In this document: positions 44,026-53,315 of the stretch, piece by piece
How positions within the stretch are numbered: position 1 is the first letter of the stretch
Layout: the number at the start of each line of letters is the position of its first letter
Origin: Clostridiales bacterium
Lineage (GTDB): Bacteria > Bacillota > Clostridia > Oscillospirales > Oscillospiraceae
NCBI GenBank assembly: GCA_014799475.1
Contig: JAAVHX010000015.1
Coordinates: 1-64,000 of the forward strand
Direction: 5' to 3'
DNA length: 64,000 bases
Notes under the pieces: generated by a model
What the model saw: only the letters and a program-made list of their open reading frames with translations
Database searches by the model: none
Told to the model about the DNA's origin: nothing
Position numbers and translations under genes: made by a program

Positions 44026-44811
44026 TTGATCTCCTTTCGATTGAAGCCATACAACCCGACGGCGGTACACACGGCCAGCCAGAACAGCCCCACAATCCAC
44101 GTCTGGCCCATATAACTCCAGTCGCCCACCGTAGATTTGGCGGAATCCAGCAGCGGCCCGGGGAGGTATGCGCAGATTTTAAACAGAACATCCCCCACCC
44201 TTCCCCCGGTAAGCGCGCCGGCAATCTGTAAAATAGGTTCCAGCACAAAGACGATGCCCACGTAGACAAAGGACGCGGCCATATCGCCGTTAATCAGAAA
44301 CTGGCACGTACAGGCCGCCGCCTGTCCCGCGATCCACAGGGGCAGGCCCGCCGCCAGGAACCAGCCCACGATGATGAGGGCGTTCTCGGCCAGGGTATAG
44401 TAGAGCGGCTCGTCCGGCGCAAGGGGAGGGTCGATGGGCAGGACGATAGCGCACGCGCCCAAAAAGAATCCCATCATAGCCACCAGATACAAAATGGAAA
44501 GCAGGGTCTGGGCGATGAGCTTGCCCAGGTAGATACGGGTGCGGCTCAGGCCAAAGGACACCTCGTTTTTCAGCGTGGAGTTCTTGTACTGCCCCGCGAA
44601 CACGATGTCCGCGGTGAGCAGGCAGATGCAGAAGCCGACGGCCCCCATCTCCACAACAATGGGGATCGCCCCGCCGAAAGGCGTGGGATTGGAGTGGGCG
44701 TTGTGGAAGGCATAGCACGCCACCAGCAGGCCCTCCAGCAGCAGAAAAAACCCCAGAGCGATGTAGGTGTACTTGCGGCGCACCAGCTTGTAGAACTCGG
44801 CACGGATGTAG

Positions 44812-44819
<8 letters not shown>
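44022..44819 (-). CDS. ABC-2 type transporter permease
   Basis: The ATG at 44819 gives 265 residues with about six membrane helices. AEFYKLVRRKYTYIALGFF at the start and FAGQYKNSTLKNEVSFGLSR, which would form the coupling loop, match the ABC-2/BcrB-type permeases. It overlaps the ATPase stop by eight bases. With that ATPase it should form an exporter, perhaps for antimicrobial peptides or lipids. Confidence 0.85.
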
Positions 44820-45738
<919 letters not shown>

Positions 45739-45809
45739 AGCGTTTCCGCCTTTCTGTTTGAACTGACCCTATCATACCGCCGAAAGGCCAAAACTCCTGA
45801 AAGGAAAGG

Positions 45810-46499
45810 TTAAGAAAGGTTAAACTTAAAGCCGATGCCCCACACGGTCTTGATGTAGGCGCGATCCGGGTCGATCTTGCCCAGCTTGGAGCGGAGATTG
45901 CTCACATGGACGTTCACCGTGTTGTCGTCGCCGATGAAGTCCTCCCCCCATACAGTCTCGTAGATCTGGGCCCGGGAAAAGGCCCGACGGGGATTCTCCA
46001 TCAGCAGGGCCAGAATGTCAAACTCCCGGCCGGTCAGAGACAGCTCCTCGCCGTTCACGGTCACGGTGTGGCTGTCCTTATCCAGCGCGAGGGGGCCGGC
46101 GGACAGCACATCCGCCTTGGGCGCCCCGAACTGGCGGCTGCGGCGCAGCTGCGCCTCCACCCTGGCCAGCACCTCGGCGTTGTCAAAGGGCTTAGGGATG
46201 AAGTCGTCCGCCCCCAGCTTGAGCACGTTCACCCGGTCGGACACCCCCACCTTGGCGGACGCCACGATGATGGGCATGGTCCTGCCACGACGGACGCGGG
46301 CGATCAGCTCCTCCCCCGTTATACCGGGGAGCATCAGATCCAGCAGGATCAGATCGTAGTCGTATTTCTCCGCCCACAGCAGGGCTTCGCTGCCGGAGAA
46401 GGCGGCGCGGCAGGTATAGCCCGCCCCCTCCAAAATGGTGCACAGCAGGCGGTTGATGTCCACATCGTCCTCCACGACGAGAATGTTGGCGGTTTCCAT
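45810..46499 (-). CDS. OmpR/PhoB-family response regulator
   Basis: The 229-residue regulator has a receiver domain (acidic VVEDD, phospho-acceptor Asp54 in LLDLMLPG, IPKPFD lysine) and a winged-helix domain with ELSLTGREFDILALLMENP and DDNTVNVHVSNLRSKLGK. It is first in the operon with the ABC transporter and histidine kinase. It should control this operon and perhaps others when activated by the kinase. Confidence 0.93.
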   Translation of the reverse strand: METANILVVEDDVDINRLLCTILEGAGYTCRAAFSGSEALLWAEKYDYDLILLDLMLPGITGEELIARVRRGRTMPIIVASAKVGVSDRVNVLKLGADDFIPKPFDNAEVLARVEAQLRRSRQFGAPKADVLSAGPLALDKDSHTVTVNGEELSLTGREFDILALLMENPRRAFSRAQIYETVWGEDFIGDDNTVNVHVSNLRSKLGKIDPDRAYIKTVWGIGFKFNLS

Positions 46500-46545
46500 G
46501 GCTGCTCCTCCCGTTTCATTGGTCGCTGGTAGTATAACATAAAAA

Positions 46546-46571
46546 CCCCCGGCGTTTCCATACGCCGGGGG
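46546..46571 (-). terminator. Terminator of the coat-protein genes
   Basis: CCCCCGGCGT-ttccat-ACGCCGGGGG hairpin followed by TTTTTATG on the minus strand. Confidence 0.88.
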
Positions 46572-46595
46572 CAGACTTTAGCTTTTTTTAAGATT

Positions 46596-46859
46596 TCAGC
46601 CTGTGATAGTCGGGGCTTGGTTGGTGAACTTCTGCTCCGCCTGGGCGATCTGCTGAGGCTGCGCCTGCTCCACCTTGTACCAGCCCTTCTGCTTGGCCGT
46701 CTCGAAGAGCTGGGTCTGCGTCTTGTGGCCCTGGGTGAGCAGATTGACAAAGGTATCCCGCAGCTGCACGTTGGTGCACTCGGAGGCGAACAGGTTGTAG
46801 TTGGTGCTCATCTTCTTCTCGGTGAGCAGCAGATCGGTGATAATCTCGTTGTCCTTCAT
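46596..46859 (-). CDS. Spore coat protein, CotF-like
   Basis: This 87-residue protein follows the CotF/DUF2383-like helical pattern: ITDLLLTEKKMSTNYNLFASECTNVQLRDTF, then LLTQGHKTQTQLFETAKQKGWYKVE. CotF-family proteins are spore coat components. It lies 12 bases after another small coat-like gene. AAGGAGG precedes the ATG. Expression in the mother cell would need a sigma-E/K promoter, which was not identified. Confidence 0.85.
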   Translation of the reverse strand: MKDNEIITDLLLTEKKMSTNYNLFASECTNVQLRDTFVNLLTQGHKTQTQLFETAKQKGWYKVEQAQPQQIAQAEQKFTNQAPTITG

Positions 46860-46871
46860 GGTTCGTCCTCC

Positions 46872-47057
46872 TTAGCGTAAAAAGCCCAGCAGGGTGTCAT
46901 AATTCCGTTTGTGCTGGGCGGCGTACTGGTTATAGGTGTTCTTCAGCTCGGTTTCCTGGGTGGCCTGGGCGGCGTCTTGGTACTTGCAGCACAGCATACA
47001 CTCAAAACCCAGCTGATCTTCCAGGGCGGACAGCTCTTTGGAACTCAAATTCGGCAT
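46872..47057 (-). CDS. Small coat-like helical protein
   Basis: The ATG at 47057 (GGAGG nine bases before) gives 61 residues, predicted as two helices: ELSALEDQLGFECMLCCKYQDAA and ELKNTYNQYAAQHKRNYDTLL. It resembles short clostridial spore-coat proteins that pair with CotF. The CMLCC cluster is notable. It is co-transcribed with the CotF-like gene. Confidence 0.7.
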   Translation of the reverse strand: MPNLSSKELSALEDQLGFECMLCCKYQDAAQATQETELKNTYNQYAAQHKRNYDTLLGFLR

Positions 47058-47123
47058 AGGTGCGTACCTCCTTTTCAATGGTACCCTTAGTTTGACCAGA
47101 AAACGGAGGAATATGCAAAAATA

Positions 47124-48293
47124 TCATATCACGCGTTTAATATCGTCCTCGCATTCCTGTAGAAAGCGAAATACATGGTACGCGTCATTCGCGCGTTTTA
47201 TATCTTTTGTACCGATAAAATATGCTGAACATAAAATCTCAATGCATTCCATGACCCACGGAATGGCCTCTTTTTCCTTTTTAGTAAGTTTTATCATTCT
47301 CTCGTAACCCGCAATCACCGCTTTAACGTTTTCCAGCCAGTCCTCTTTTGTAAGCGTGTCCGATGTTTCCTCCGCCAGCAACCCCGTTAAAAAATAGCAA
47401 ATGTCAAATATCCGTATGTTTTTTTGGCTCAAATCAAAATCAATATATCCAACAAAACTGCCATGCAAAAACAGAAAATTGCCAAAGTGCACATCTCTGT
47501 GGATCAGCTGCTTGGGCAGATGATCATACACAGTCTCTAATGACTCCGCCACTTTTAAATATTCCGCTTCGCTTACAATCCGCCATTCATCATCCGCTAA
47601 ATTTTTCCGCACCCATCCCTTCATCTCCTTTAACAGGCTATTGTCCCAAAATGTGATCTCTTTTTCGCACTGTATAAATGCCATGTGCAGCCGCGCAATT
47701 GCACAACCTATTTCCCAAGCCATTTTCGTATCTTTTATATCAGAAATATTGCTTCCCTTCATTTTTTTAGACATGAGAAAATAAGCGTTTTGACATTCGA
47801 CATATTCTTCTCCCATTTGGGTAGACACGATCTCCGCAACCGGAACACCACAGCCCAATAATATCGTCGATGCTTTTATGTTTCTTTCCAATTGATTCTT
47901 GTCATAATATACTTTTATCACATAGGAATCGTCGATCACCCAAGCTGATGGATATATTTGCAATAATTGTCCGTTTTCTATTCCCCATAAAGGTAAGATC
48001 TGTTCAATGATCTCTCTCATGCTTTGATAACACACCTTTTCTTTTGAAATAATTCTTCTGACACTTGGCCCTGACAAATGATAGATCATCCCAAGCTGCT
48101 CATTTGTTCTCCCTTCAAGATGCTTCAAATATATATGCTGGTTTCGTTTCTCCAACTCAAGCCTATAATCTGTCTGTCTCTTTTCCTTAAAAGCATTTTC
48201 CTTTGGTATATATAAATAGCCGCCTTGAAAATACTTTTGAACCATTTCCAGCAATTCCTCCGGCAAAGCCTCATGTGCGTTTACATATTTCAT
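47124..48293 (-). CDS. CD3324-type HTH fused to an APH-family phosphotransferase
   Basis: The ATG at 48293 (GGGGTG six bases before) gives 389 residues. The first roughly 90 residues (MKYVNAHEALPEELLEMVQK, YLYIPKE, then SGPSVRRIISKEK) match CD3324-type Mor-like DNA-binding proteins. The rest is a kinase fold of the aminoglycoside/choline phosphotransferase family: QLIHRDVHFGNFLF (catalytic Asp) and GYIDFD (metal-binding Asp). The gene is AT-rich compared with its neighbours, suggesting horizontal arrival. The joint suggests a regulator whose phosphotransferase domain senses or modifies a ligand. Substrate unknown. Confidence 0.78.
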   Translation of the reverse strand: MKYVNAHEALPEELLEMVQKYFQGGYLYIPKENAFKEKRQTDYRLELEKRNQHIYLKHLEGRTNEQLGMIYHLSGPSVRRIISKEKVCYQSMREIIEQILPLWGIENGQLLQIYPSAWVIDDSYVIKVYYDKNQLERNIKASTILLGCGVPVAEIVSTQMGEEYVECQNAYFLMSKKMKGSNISDIKDTKMAWEIGCAIARLHMAFIQCEKEITFWDNSLLKEMKGWVRKNLADDEWRIVSEAEYLKVAESLETVYDHLPKQLIHRDVHFGNFLFLHGSFVGYIDFDLSQKNIRIFDICYFLTGLLAEETSDTLTKEDWLENVKAVIAGYERMIKLTKKEKEAIPWVMECIEILCSAYFIGTKDIKRANDAYHVFRFLQECEDDIKRVI

Positions 48294-48385
48294 AGACATC
48301 ACCCCGTATATTATAACACACAGTTCTTGTTTATTGGTGATTGCATTCCATTCTGAGCAAAATACGATCAGCAGTAAAATGCAAA

Positions 48386-48413
48386 GCGGCGCATGGATAT
48401 TTCCATGCGCCGC
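48386..48413 (-). terminator. Terminator of the esterase/ATP-grasp operon
   Basis: GCGGCGCATGG-atattt-CCATGCGCCGC hairpin followed by TTTGCATTTT on the minus strand. Confidence 0.85.
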
Positions 48414-48444
48414 CTATCTTGTCTGACCCTGCTGAGGCTTTGGC

Positions 48445-49641
48445 TTACTTCTTATTCACCTTCAGCACGTCCTTATAGAACGCGTCCAGCTCCCGTTTTG
48501 TTTTGAAAGTGGCCACATACATCTGGTTGCCCATGGCGTCGGACAGCACGTCGGGGATGCGATCCACCATCTTCATCTGCTCGCCATACTTCTCCAGAAC
48601 AGCCTGGTGGTCCAGGACGAAGTCCTTGCCGTCCCGGCGGCCGGCATAGGCGCAGAAGAAGTGATCCCCTGTCTCCAGCGTGGAGCGGTCAAAGGCGATC
48701 ATGTCCGCCCAGATCTTGTACACGTTGGTGGAGTTGGCGAAGTTCATCATGTCGGGGCTGAATCCGCCGCAGGGGCGCATATTGACCTCCAGCGCCACCA
48801 CGTCCCCCTTCTTGCCCATACCCTCCTGGTCCTGGGTGAGGCGGAAGAACTCGAAGTGGACGAAACGGCTCTTGACGCCGAAGCTCTTGACGGTGGCACG
48901 ACCCGCTTTCTTGGTGTCGGCGGGCAGATCCTTGACAATATAGTAAATGGAGTTGTCCTCCTCGTTCACGATGTCCATGATGGACATGGGGGTGACGTTG
49001 CCCGTCTCAAAGATGGGCTTGCCGGTGGAGTCGATGATGGCATCGTAGGAGTTGACCTCGGCGTGAATGAACTCCTCCATGATATAGGTGACGTCGTGCT
49101 TCGTCTCCAGAAAGTGCTTCAAATCCTCCTCATTAGACAGCTTGTGGGTGTCGGAGGCGCCCACGCCGTTGTCCGGCTTGACCACCACTGGCCAGCCCAC
49201 CTTCTTGATGAAGGCCAGGCAGCCCTTCTCATCATCCACCAGATGATAGCGGGCCACGGGGATGCCCGCCTTCTCATAGAACTCCTTCATCTTGGACTTG
49301 TATTTGATACGGGGGATGTCGTCGCTCTGGAAACCGGAGGTAATGTGGAAGTCGGTGCGCAGCTGGGCGTCCCGCTCCAGCCAGTACTCGTTGTTGGACT
49401 CCAGCCAGTCGATCCGGCCATGCTTGAAGGCAAAAAACGCCACGGCGCGGTACACCTCGTCATAATTCTCCAGGCTGCCCACCTTGTAGTACTCGTTGAG
49501 GCTGTCCTTCAGCTCGCCCCGCAGCTCGTCATAGGGCGCGTCGCCGATGCCCAGCACGTTCATGCCGTTGTTCTTGAGCTCCCGGCAAAACTGCCAGTAG
49601 TTGGTGGGAAAATTGGGGGAAATGAAGATGACATTTTTCAT
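48445..49641 (-). CDS. ATP-grasp ligase of unknown specificity
   Basis: This 398-residue protein is of the carboxylate-amine ligase type: N-terminal pre-ATP domain (FISPNFPTNYWQFCRELKNNG), YKSKMKEFYEKAGIPVARY, the ATP site GWPVVVKPDNGVGASDT and metal-ligand region VVALEVNMRPCGGFSPDMMN. Enzymes of this group form peptide or amide bonds through an acyl phosphate. It is the last gene after two esterase genes (28- and 44-base gaps). A biosynthetic or modifying role on a small molecule is inferred; the product is unknown. Confidence 0.82.
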   Translation of the reverse strand: MKNVIFISPNFPTNYWQFCRELKNNGMNVLGIGDAPYDELRGELKDSLNEYYKVGSLENYDEVYRAVAFFAFKHGRIDWLESNNEYWLERDAQLRTDFHITSGFQSDDIPRIKYKSKMKEFYEKAGIPVARYHLVDDEKGCLAFIKKVGWPVVVKPDNGVGASDTHKLSNEEDLKHFLETKHDVTYIMEEFIHAEVNSYDAIIDSTGKPIFETGNVTPMSIMDIVNEEDNSIYYIVKDLPADTKKAGRATVKSFGVKSRFVHFEFFRLTQDQEGMGKKGDVVALEVNMRPCGGFSPDMMNFANSTNVYKIWADMIAFDRSTLETGDHFFCAYAGRRDGKDFVLDHQAVLEKYGEQMKMVDRIPDVLSDAMGNQMYVATFKTKRELDAFYKDVLKVNKK

Positions 49642-49670
49642 TGCGTTTTCCTTCTCTCTTTTTAGTCAGT

Positions 49671-50426
49671 TCAGTTCTCTAATAAATATGGCACAAAATA
49701 GGCCACCTGCTTATACCACCAGTCCCAGTCGTGGGCCACGTCCCAACCCCAGAAATCCACCCAGATGTGGATGTTCTTCTCATAGCAGATATGGGCCATC
49801 TGCCGGGTGGTGTCTGGAATCTCCCAGGGCCCCTGTCCCACACAAATGACGCCCTTCTTCTGGTTGTACAGCTCGATAAAGGGGTGGTCATTGGGCATAT
49901 TCGCCAGATAATTCACCGGGGAGTTGCGGTACACCACCTCGTCCATATAGCCGTCGAAGCCGTAGTCCGCGCTGTAGATGCCGCTGAGGGCCAGCACACG
50001 GTCAAACAGATCGGGGCGGCGGAAGAACAGATTGGCGGCGTGGGTGGCTCCCAGGCTCGCCCCGAACACCAGCACTCCAGCTTCGCCAGTCCAGCCGTTG
50101 CGCTCATTCACCATGGCACGCATGAAGGGCACTATCTCATCGGTGATATAGGCGATCCACTGCTCGTACCGGCGGATGCGCCAGTATGGGTCGCCCCCCT
50201 TGTCCGACCAGCTCTCCGCGTCCATGGTGTCGATGGAGAACACCATTACCTGGCCCGACTCGATCCAGGGCGCCCAGGCGTCAGTCATGTGAAAATTCTC
50301 GAAGTCAAAGAACCGGCCGTCCTGGCAGGGGATGAACAGCACAGGGCGGCCCGCGTGGCCGTACACCTTGCACTCCATATCCCGGCCCAGGGCAGGGCTG
50401 TAATTTTTAAAATACTGTGTCTCCAT
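49671..50426 (-). CDS. Esterase of the alpha/beta-hydrolase (esterase D-like) superfamily
   Basis: The 251-residue protein has the nucleophile elbow VLVFGASLGATHAANL and an acidic/His end consistent with an alpha/beta-hydrolase (HIWVDFWGWDVAHDWDWW). Length and the FIPCQDGRFFDFENF segment resemble esterase-family proteins that act on acylated sugars or siderophore-like esters. GGAGGAG lies before the ATG. It is the middle gene of the esterase-esterase-ATP-grasp operon. No signal peptide, so it is cytoplasmic. Confidence 0.78.
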   Translation of the reverse strand: METQYFKNYSPALGRDMECKVYGHAGRPVLFIPCQDGRFFDFENFHMTDAWAPWIESGQVMVFSIDTMDAESWSDKGGDPYWRIRRYEQWIAYITDEIVPFMRAMVNERNGWTGEAGVLVFGASLGATHAANLFFRRPDLFDRVLALSGIYSADYGFDGYMDEVVYRNSPVNYLANMPNDHPFIELYNQKKGVICVGQGPWEIPDTTRQMAHICYEKNIHIWVDFWGWDVAHDWDWWYKQVAYFVPYLLEN

Positions 50427-50470
50427 TCAGCGCTCTCCTCCGCTTTTGTAATGTTGATCTGCGGGAGCGA

Positions 50471-51244
50471 TCATTGCTCCTCCCGCCCGTAAAGCAGGGT
50501 CCTCATGAAAAACGGGATCTGCCGCTCCCAACTGGCCTCGCTGTGGTCGCCGCCGGGCACCATGCGGAAGTCCAGCAGGACGCGCTTGTCCAGCAGCGCC
50601 GCCGCCGTCCTGCCCAGCAGCTTGAAGGTCTGGGCGTGGTTGGACAGCTCCCGGGAGCCGTAATCCATGTACAGCACCGTGTTGGGGTTCACCCGCGCCG
50701 TGCGGATGAGGGTATCAACCTTCCCGGGGGCCACCCACAGGGACGGGGACAGCGCCGCCGCCCGGGAGAAATACCGGTTGTACTCCAGCAGGGCGTACAG
50801 GCTCATGAGCCCGCCCATGGAGCTGCCCGCGATGAAGGTGTCCTCCCGGCCCGGGAGTGTGGGGAACTCCCGGTCGATTTCCGGCTTGAAGGCATGAACC
50901 AGCCACTCCATGGTGGTTTTCCCCCGCCCCGCTACCCGGCCAACGCCGCCGGTGTAGAACGACCAGGGAGAATATTCGCTCAGACGCCCGTTGTCCGGGT
51001 GGTGGTTGCACTCCACTGCGGCCACGATGATCTGGGTCTCGGTGGCGTCCAGGTACTCGCCCAGCCCCCAGCTCTTGCCATAGGTGGCGTCCTCGTCAAA
51101 GAACACGTTGTGCCCGTCGAACATATAGAGCACGGGATAACGCAGGTCGGGATCCATCTCCCAGGAGTCGGGGAGATAAATATAGGCCCGACGGGGTTCG
51201 TCCCCAGTCAATTCAGGGATAGTGATATTCCAGCTGTCAATCAT
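50471..51244 (-). CDS. Esterase-family protein
   Basis: This 257-residue putative esterase (esterase D/Fes-like) has YPVLYMFDGHNVFFDEDATYG near the start and the nucleophile elbow FIAGSSMGGLMSLYAL; the late PGGDHSEASWERQIPFFMRTL supplies the catalytic His. It differs enough from the neighbouring esterase not to be a recent copy. First gene of the operon, reading away from tRNA-Thr. AAAGGAT precedes the ATG. Cytoplasmic; substrate unknown. Confidence 0.82.
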   Translation of the reverse strand: MIDSWNITIPELTGDEPRRAYIYLPDSWEMDPDLRYPVLYMFDGHNVFFDEDATYGKSWGLGEYLDATETQIIVAAVECNHHPDNGRLSEYSPWSFYTGGVGRVAGRGKTTMEWLVHAFKPEIDREFPTLPGREDTFIAGSSMGGLMSLYALLEYNRYFSRAAALSPSLWVAPGKVDTLIRTARVNPNTVLYMDYGSRELSNHAQTFKLLGRTAAALLDKRVLLDFRMVPGGDHSEASWERQIPFFMRTLLYGREEQ

Positions 51245-51393
51245 AATCCAGGATCCTTTCCCGCATTGAAGTAATAATGATTGTAAAACAGTTTATCACA
51301 CTGCTGTAAAAAATGCAATGGGGATATTCCCATCTTCTCCCTTTCTTCCGCCTGATTGTAAGGCATTTTTACAGATATTTTTCACCTCCGCTC

Positions 51394-51423
51394 TTGACTA
51401 GGCACAAGGACTTGTGCTACAAT
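51394..51423 (+). promoter_or_regulatory. tRNA-Thr promoter with a palindrome in its spacer
   Basis: TTGACT (51394-51399), 18 bases, TACAAT (51418-51423). The spacer contains the perfect inverted repeat GCACAAG-GA-CTTGTGC (51402-51417), exactly filling the gap up to the -10. Confidence 0.75.
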
Positions 51424-51447
51424 GCTTCTTGCTGTGGGTCACACTAT

Positions 51448-51523
51448 GCTGGTATAGCTCAGTTGGTAGAGCAGCTGATTCGTAATCAGCAGGTCGTGTG
51501 TTCGAGTCACATTACCAGCTCCA
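51448..51523 (+). tRNA. tRNA-Thr (CGT)
   Basis: A 76-base cloverleaf with acceptor GCTGGTA/TACCAGC, D-stem GCTC/GAGC, anticodon stem GCTGA/TCAGC with loop TTCGTAA (anticodon CGT), T-loop TTCGAGT and an encoded CCA end. Confidence 0.96.
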
Positions 51524-51528
51524 GCCAG

Positions 51529-51569
51529 AAAAAGCTCCGTACAGGCCAACGGCCTGTATGGGGCTTTTT
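51529..51569 (+). terminator. Terminator after tRNA-Thr
   Basis: A long hairpin with core TACAGGCC-aac-GGCCTGTA and outer AAAAGC/GCTTTT, ending in CTTTTTC. Confidence 0.85.
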
Positions 51570-51605
51570 CATCAATACTATACATGATGAGGAGCCGTGC
51601 CGCGC

Positions 51606-52781
51606 ATGAACTACAAGTTTGAAACCGCCCCCGCCCGCGTAAACATGGAGGCCGCCAAGTGGGACGCCATGGGCCCTGTCTCCGCCGAGGGTATTGTGCC
51701 CCTGTCGGTGGCGGACATGGAGCTGCTCTCCCCGCCTGAGATCATTGAAGAGCTGAGGCAGACTGCCGAGTTTGGGATGTGGGGCTACACCCACTGGGGG
51801 GAGCGGTACGCCTCCGCCGTCAAGCACTGGATGTCCACCCGCCACAGCTGGGACATCCAGTCCGATTGGATCGTCCAGACCAACGGGGTGGTCCAGGCGC
51901 TGTACGCCGCTGTCCGGGCCTACACCGACCCCGATGACGGCGCGCTGCTGCTCACCCCGGTCTACCCTCCCTTTTATCACGCGGTGAAAGAAAACGGGCG
52001 CCGCGTGGTGGAAAGCCCCCTGAAGCTGGAGAATGGGCGCTACCAGGTGGACTTCGCGGATTTTGAGGAAAAAGCCAAGCAGTGTAAGGTATTTATCCTT
52101 TGCAGTCCCCACAACCCAATTGGCCGGGTTTGGACGCAGGACGAGCTGCGCCGCATGGGCGACATCTGCCTGAAACATAACGTGCTGGTGATCAGCGATG
52201 AGATCCACTTCGACCTCATCATGCCCGGATACCGGCACACCAGCTACGCCACTCTGGGGCCGGACTACGCCGACCGCTGCGTGGTATGCACCGCTGCCAG
52301 CAAAACCTTTTCGCTGGCGGGGCTGTGCGTGGCCAATATCCTGGTGCCCAGCGCCGAGCTGCGGAAAAAGCTGGAGCACCAGGTGTCCCTGTCCGGCTGC
52401 AACTCCTTCAGCATCTTCGGAATACGGGCGCTGGAGGCAGGCTATACCCAGTGCGCCGATTGGGTGGACCAGCTCAACGAGCACGTATGGAACAATTACC
52501 TTTACTTAAAGGAGTTCATGGCTCAAAACTTCCCGGAGGTGTGGGTGGCCGATTTGGAGGGCACCTACCTGGGCTGGATGGACTGCCGCTCCTTCGGCAT
52601 GGACGGCCATGCCCTGGGCGAGTTCCTCCGCTCGGAGGCCCAACTGTACCTGAACGACGGCTTCGGCTTTGGCTCTGCCGGGGACGGGTTCCAGCGCGTC
52701 AACCTGGCCTGCGGCCGCAAGGTGCTGGCGGACGCCCTGGCCCGCCTCAAATCCGCCATGGAGCGGCGCCGGAACGCCTGA
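51606..52781 (+). CDS. MalY/PatB-type cystathionine beta-lyase (aminotransferase class I/II)
   Basis: The ATG at 51606 gives 391 residues. PLP enzyme with NYKFETAPARVNMEAAKWDA at the start, CSPHNPIGRVWT, ISDEIHFDLI and the PLP lysine in AASKTFSLAGL. These are MalY/PatB features: a C-S lyase that splits cystathionine or cysteine, also proposed for peptidoglycan or sulfur metabolism. GAGGAG lies 11 bases before this ATG; an alternative GTG at 51597 is too close to it. Followed 48 bases on by rimM. Confidence 0.9.
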   Translation: MNYKFETAPARVNMEAAKWDAMGPVSAEGIVPLSVADMELLSPPEIIEELRQTAEFGMWGYTHWGERYASAVKHWMSTRHSWDIQSDWIVQTNGVVQALYAAVRAYTDPDDGALLLTPVYPPFYHAVKENGRRVVESPLKLENGRYQVDFADFEEKAKQCKVFILCSPHNPIGRVWTQDELRRMGDICLKHNVLVISDEIHFDLIMPGYRHTSYATLGPDYADRCVVCTAASKTFSLAGLCVANILVPSAELRKKLEHQVSLSGCNSFSIFGIRALEAGYTQCADWVDQLNEHVWNNYLYLKEFMAQNFPEVWVADLEGTYLGWMDCRSFGMDGHALGEFLRSEAQLYLNDGFGFGSAGDGFQRVNLACGRKVLADALARLKSAMERRRNA

Positions 52782-52829
52782 GACAAATCAAATCCTACAC
52801 ATCCCTTTACACTGAGGAGTGGAATTTTC

Positions 52830-53312
52830 ATGAATGAATTTCTCGACTGCGGCCAGATCGTCAACACCCACGGAATCCACGGCGAGGTGCGCATCGTCCC
52901 CTGGGCCGACAGCCCGGAGTTTTTGCGCGGGTTCTCCACCCTCTACGCGGACGGGACCCCCATCCGCGTCACCTCCAGCCGGGTGCACAAGGGCAGCGTC
53001 ATCGCCAAACTGGACGGCGTGGAGACGGTGGAACAGGCGATGCTCCTCAAAGGCAGAACCGTTCAAATCAGGCGGGCGGACGCCAAGCTGCCGGAAGGTT
53101 CCTTCTTCCTGGCGGACATCATCGGCCTGCCGGTGGTGGACGAGTCCGGCCAAAAGCTGGGCGTGCTGCGCGAGGTGCTCTCCCCTTCCGTCCAGCAGGT
53201 CTACGTGGTGGATGGCGAACGGGAAATCATGATCCCCGCCGTACCGGAATTCATCCTGGAAACCAACATCGCGGGCGGCTATATTAAAGTGCGCCTGATC
53301 GAGGGGATGTAG
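52830..53312 (+). CDS. rimM: Ribosome maturation factor RimM
   Basis: The 160-residue protein has the RimM N-terminal barrel (DCGQIVNTHGIHGEVRIVPW) and the C-terminal PRC-like barrel (GSFFLADIIGLPVVDESGQKLGVLREVLS). It binds the 30S head and assists 16S rRNA maturation with RpsS. GAGGAG before the ATG; trmD begins three bases after its stop, the usual rimM-trmD order. Confidence 0.95.
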   Translation: MNEFLDCGQIVNTHGIHGEVRIVPWADSPEFLRGFSTLYADGTPIRVTSSRVHKGSVIAKLDGVETVEQAMLLKGRTVQIRRADAKLPEGSFFLADIIGLPVVDESGQKLGVLREVLSPSVQQVYVVDGEREIMIPAVPEFILETNIAGGYIKVRLIEGM

Positions 53313-53315
53313 GCC

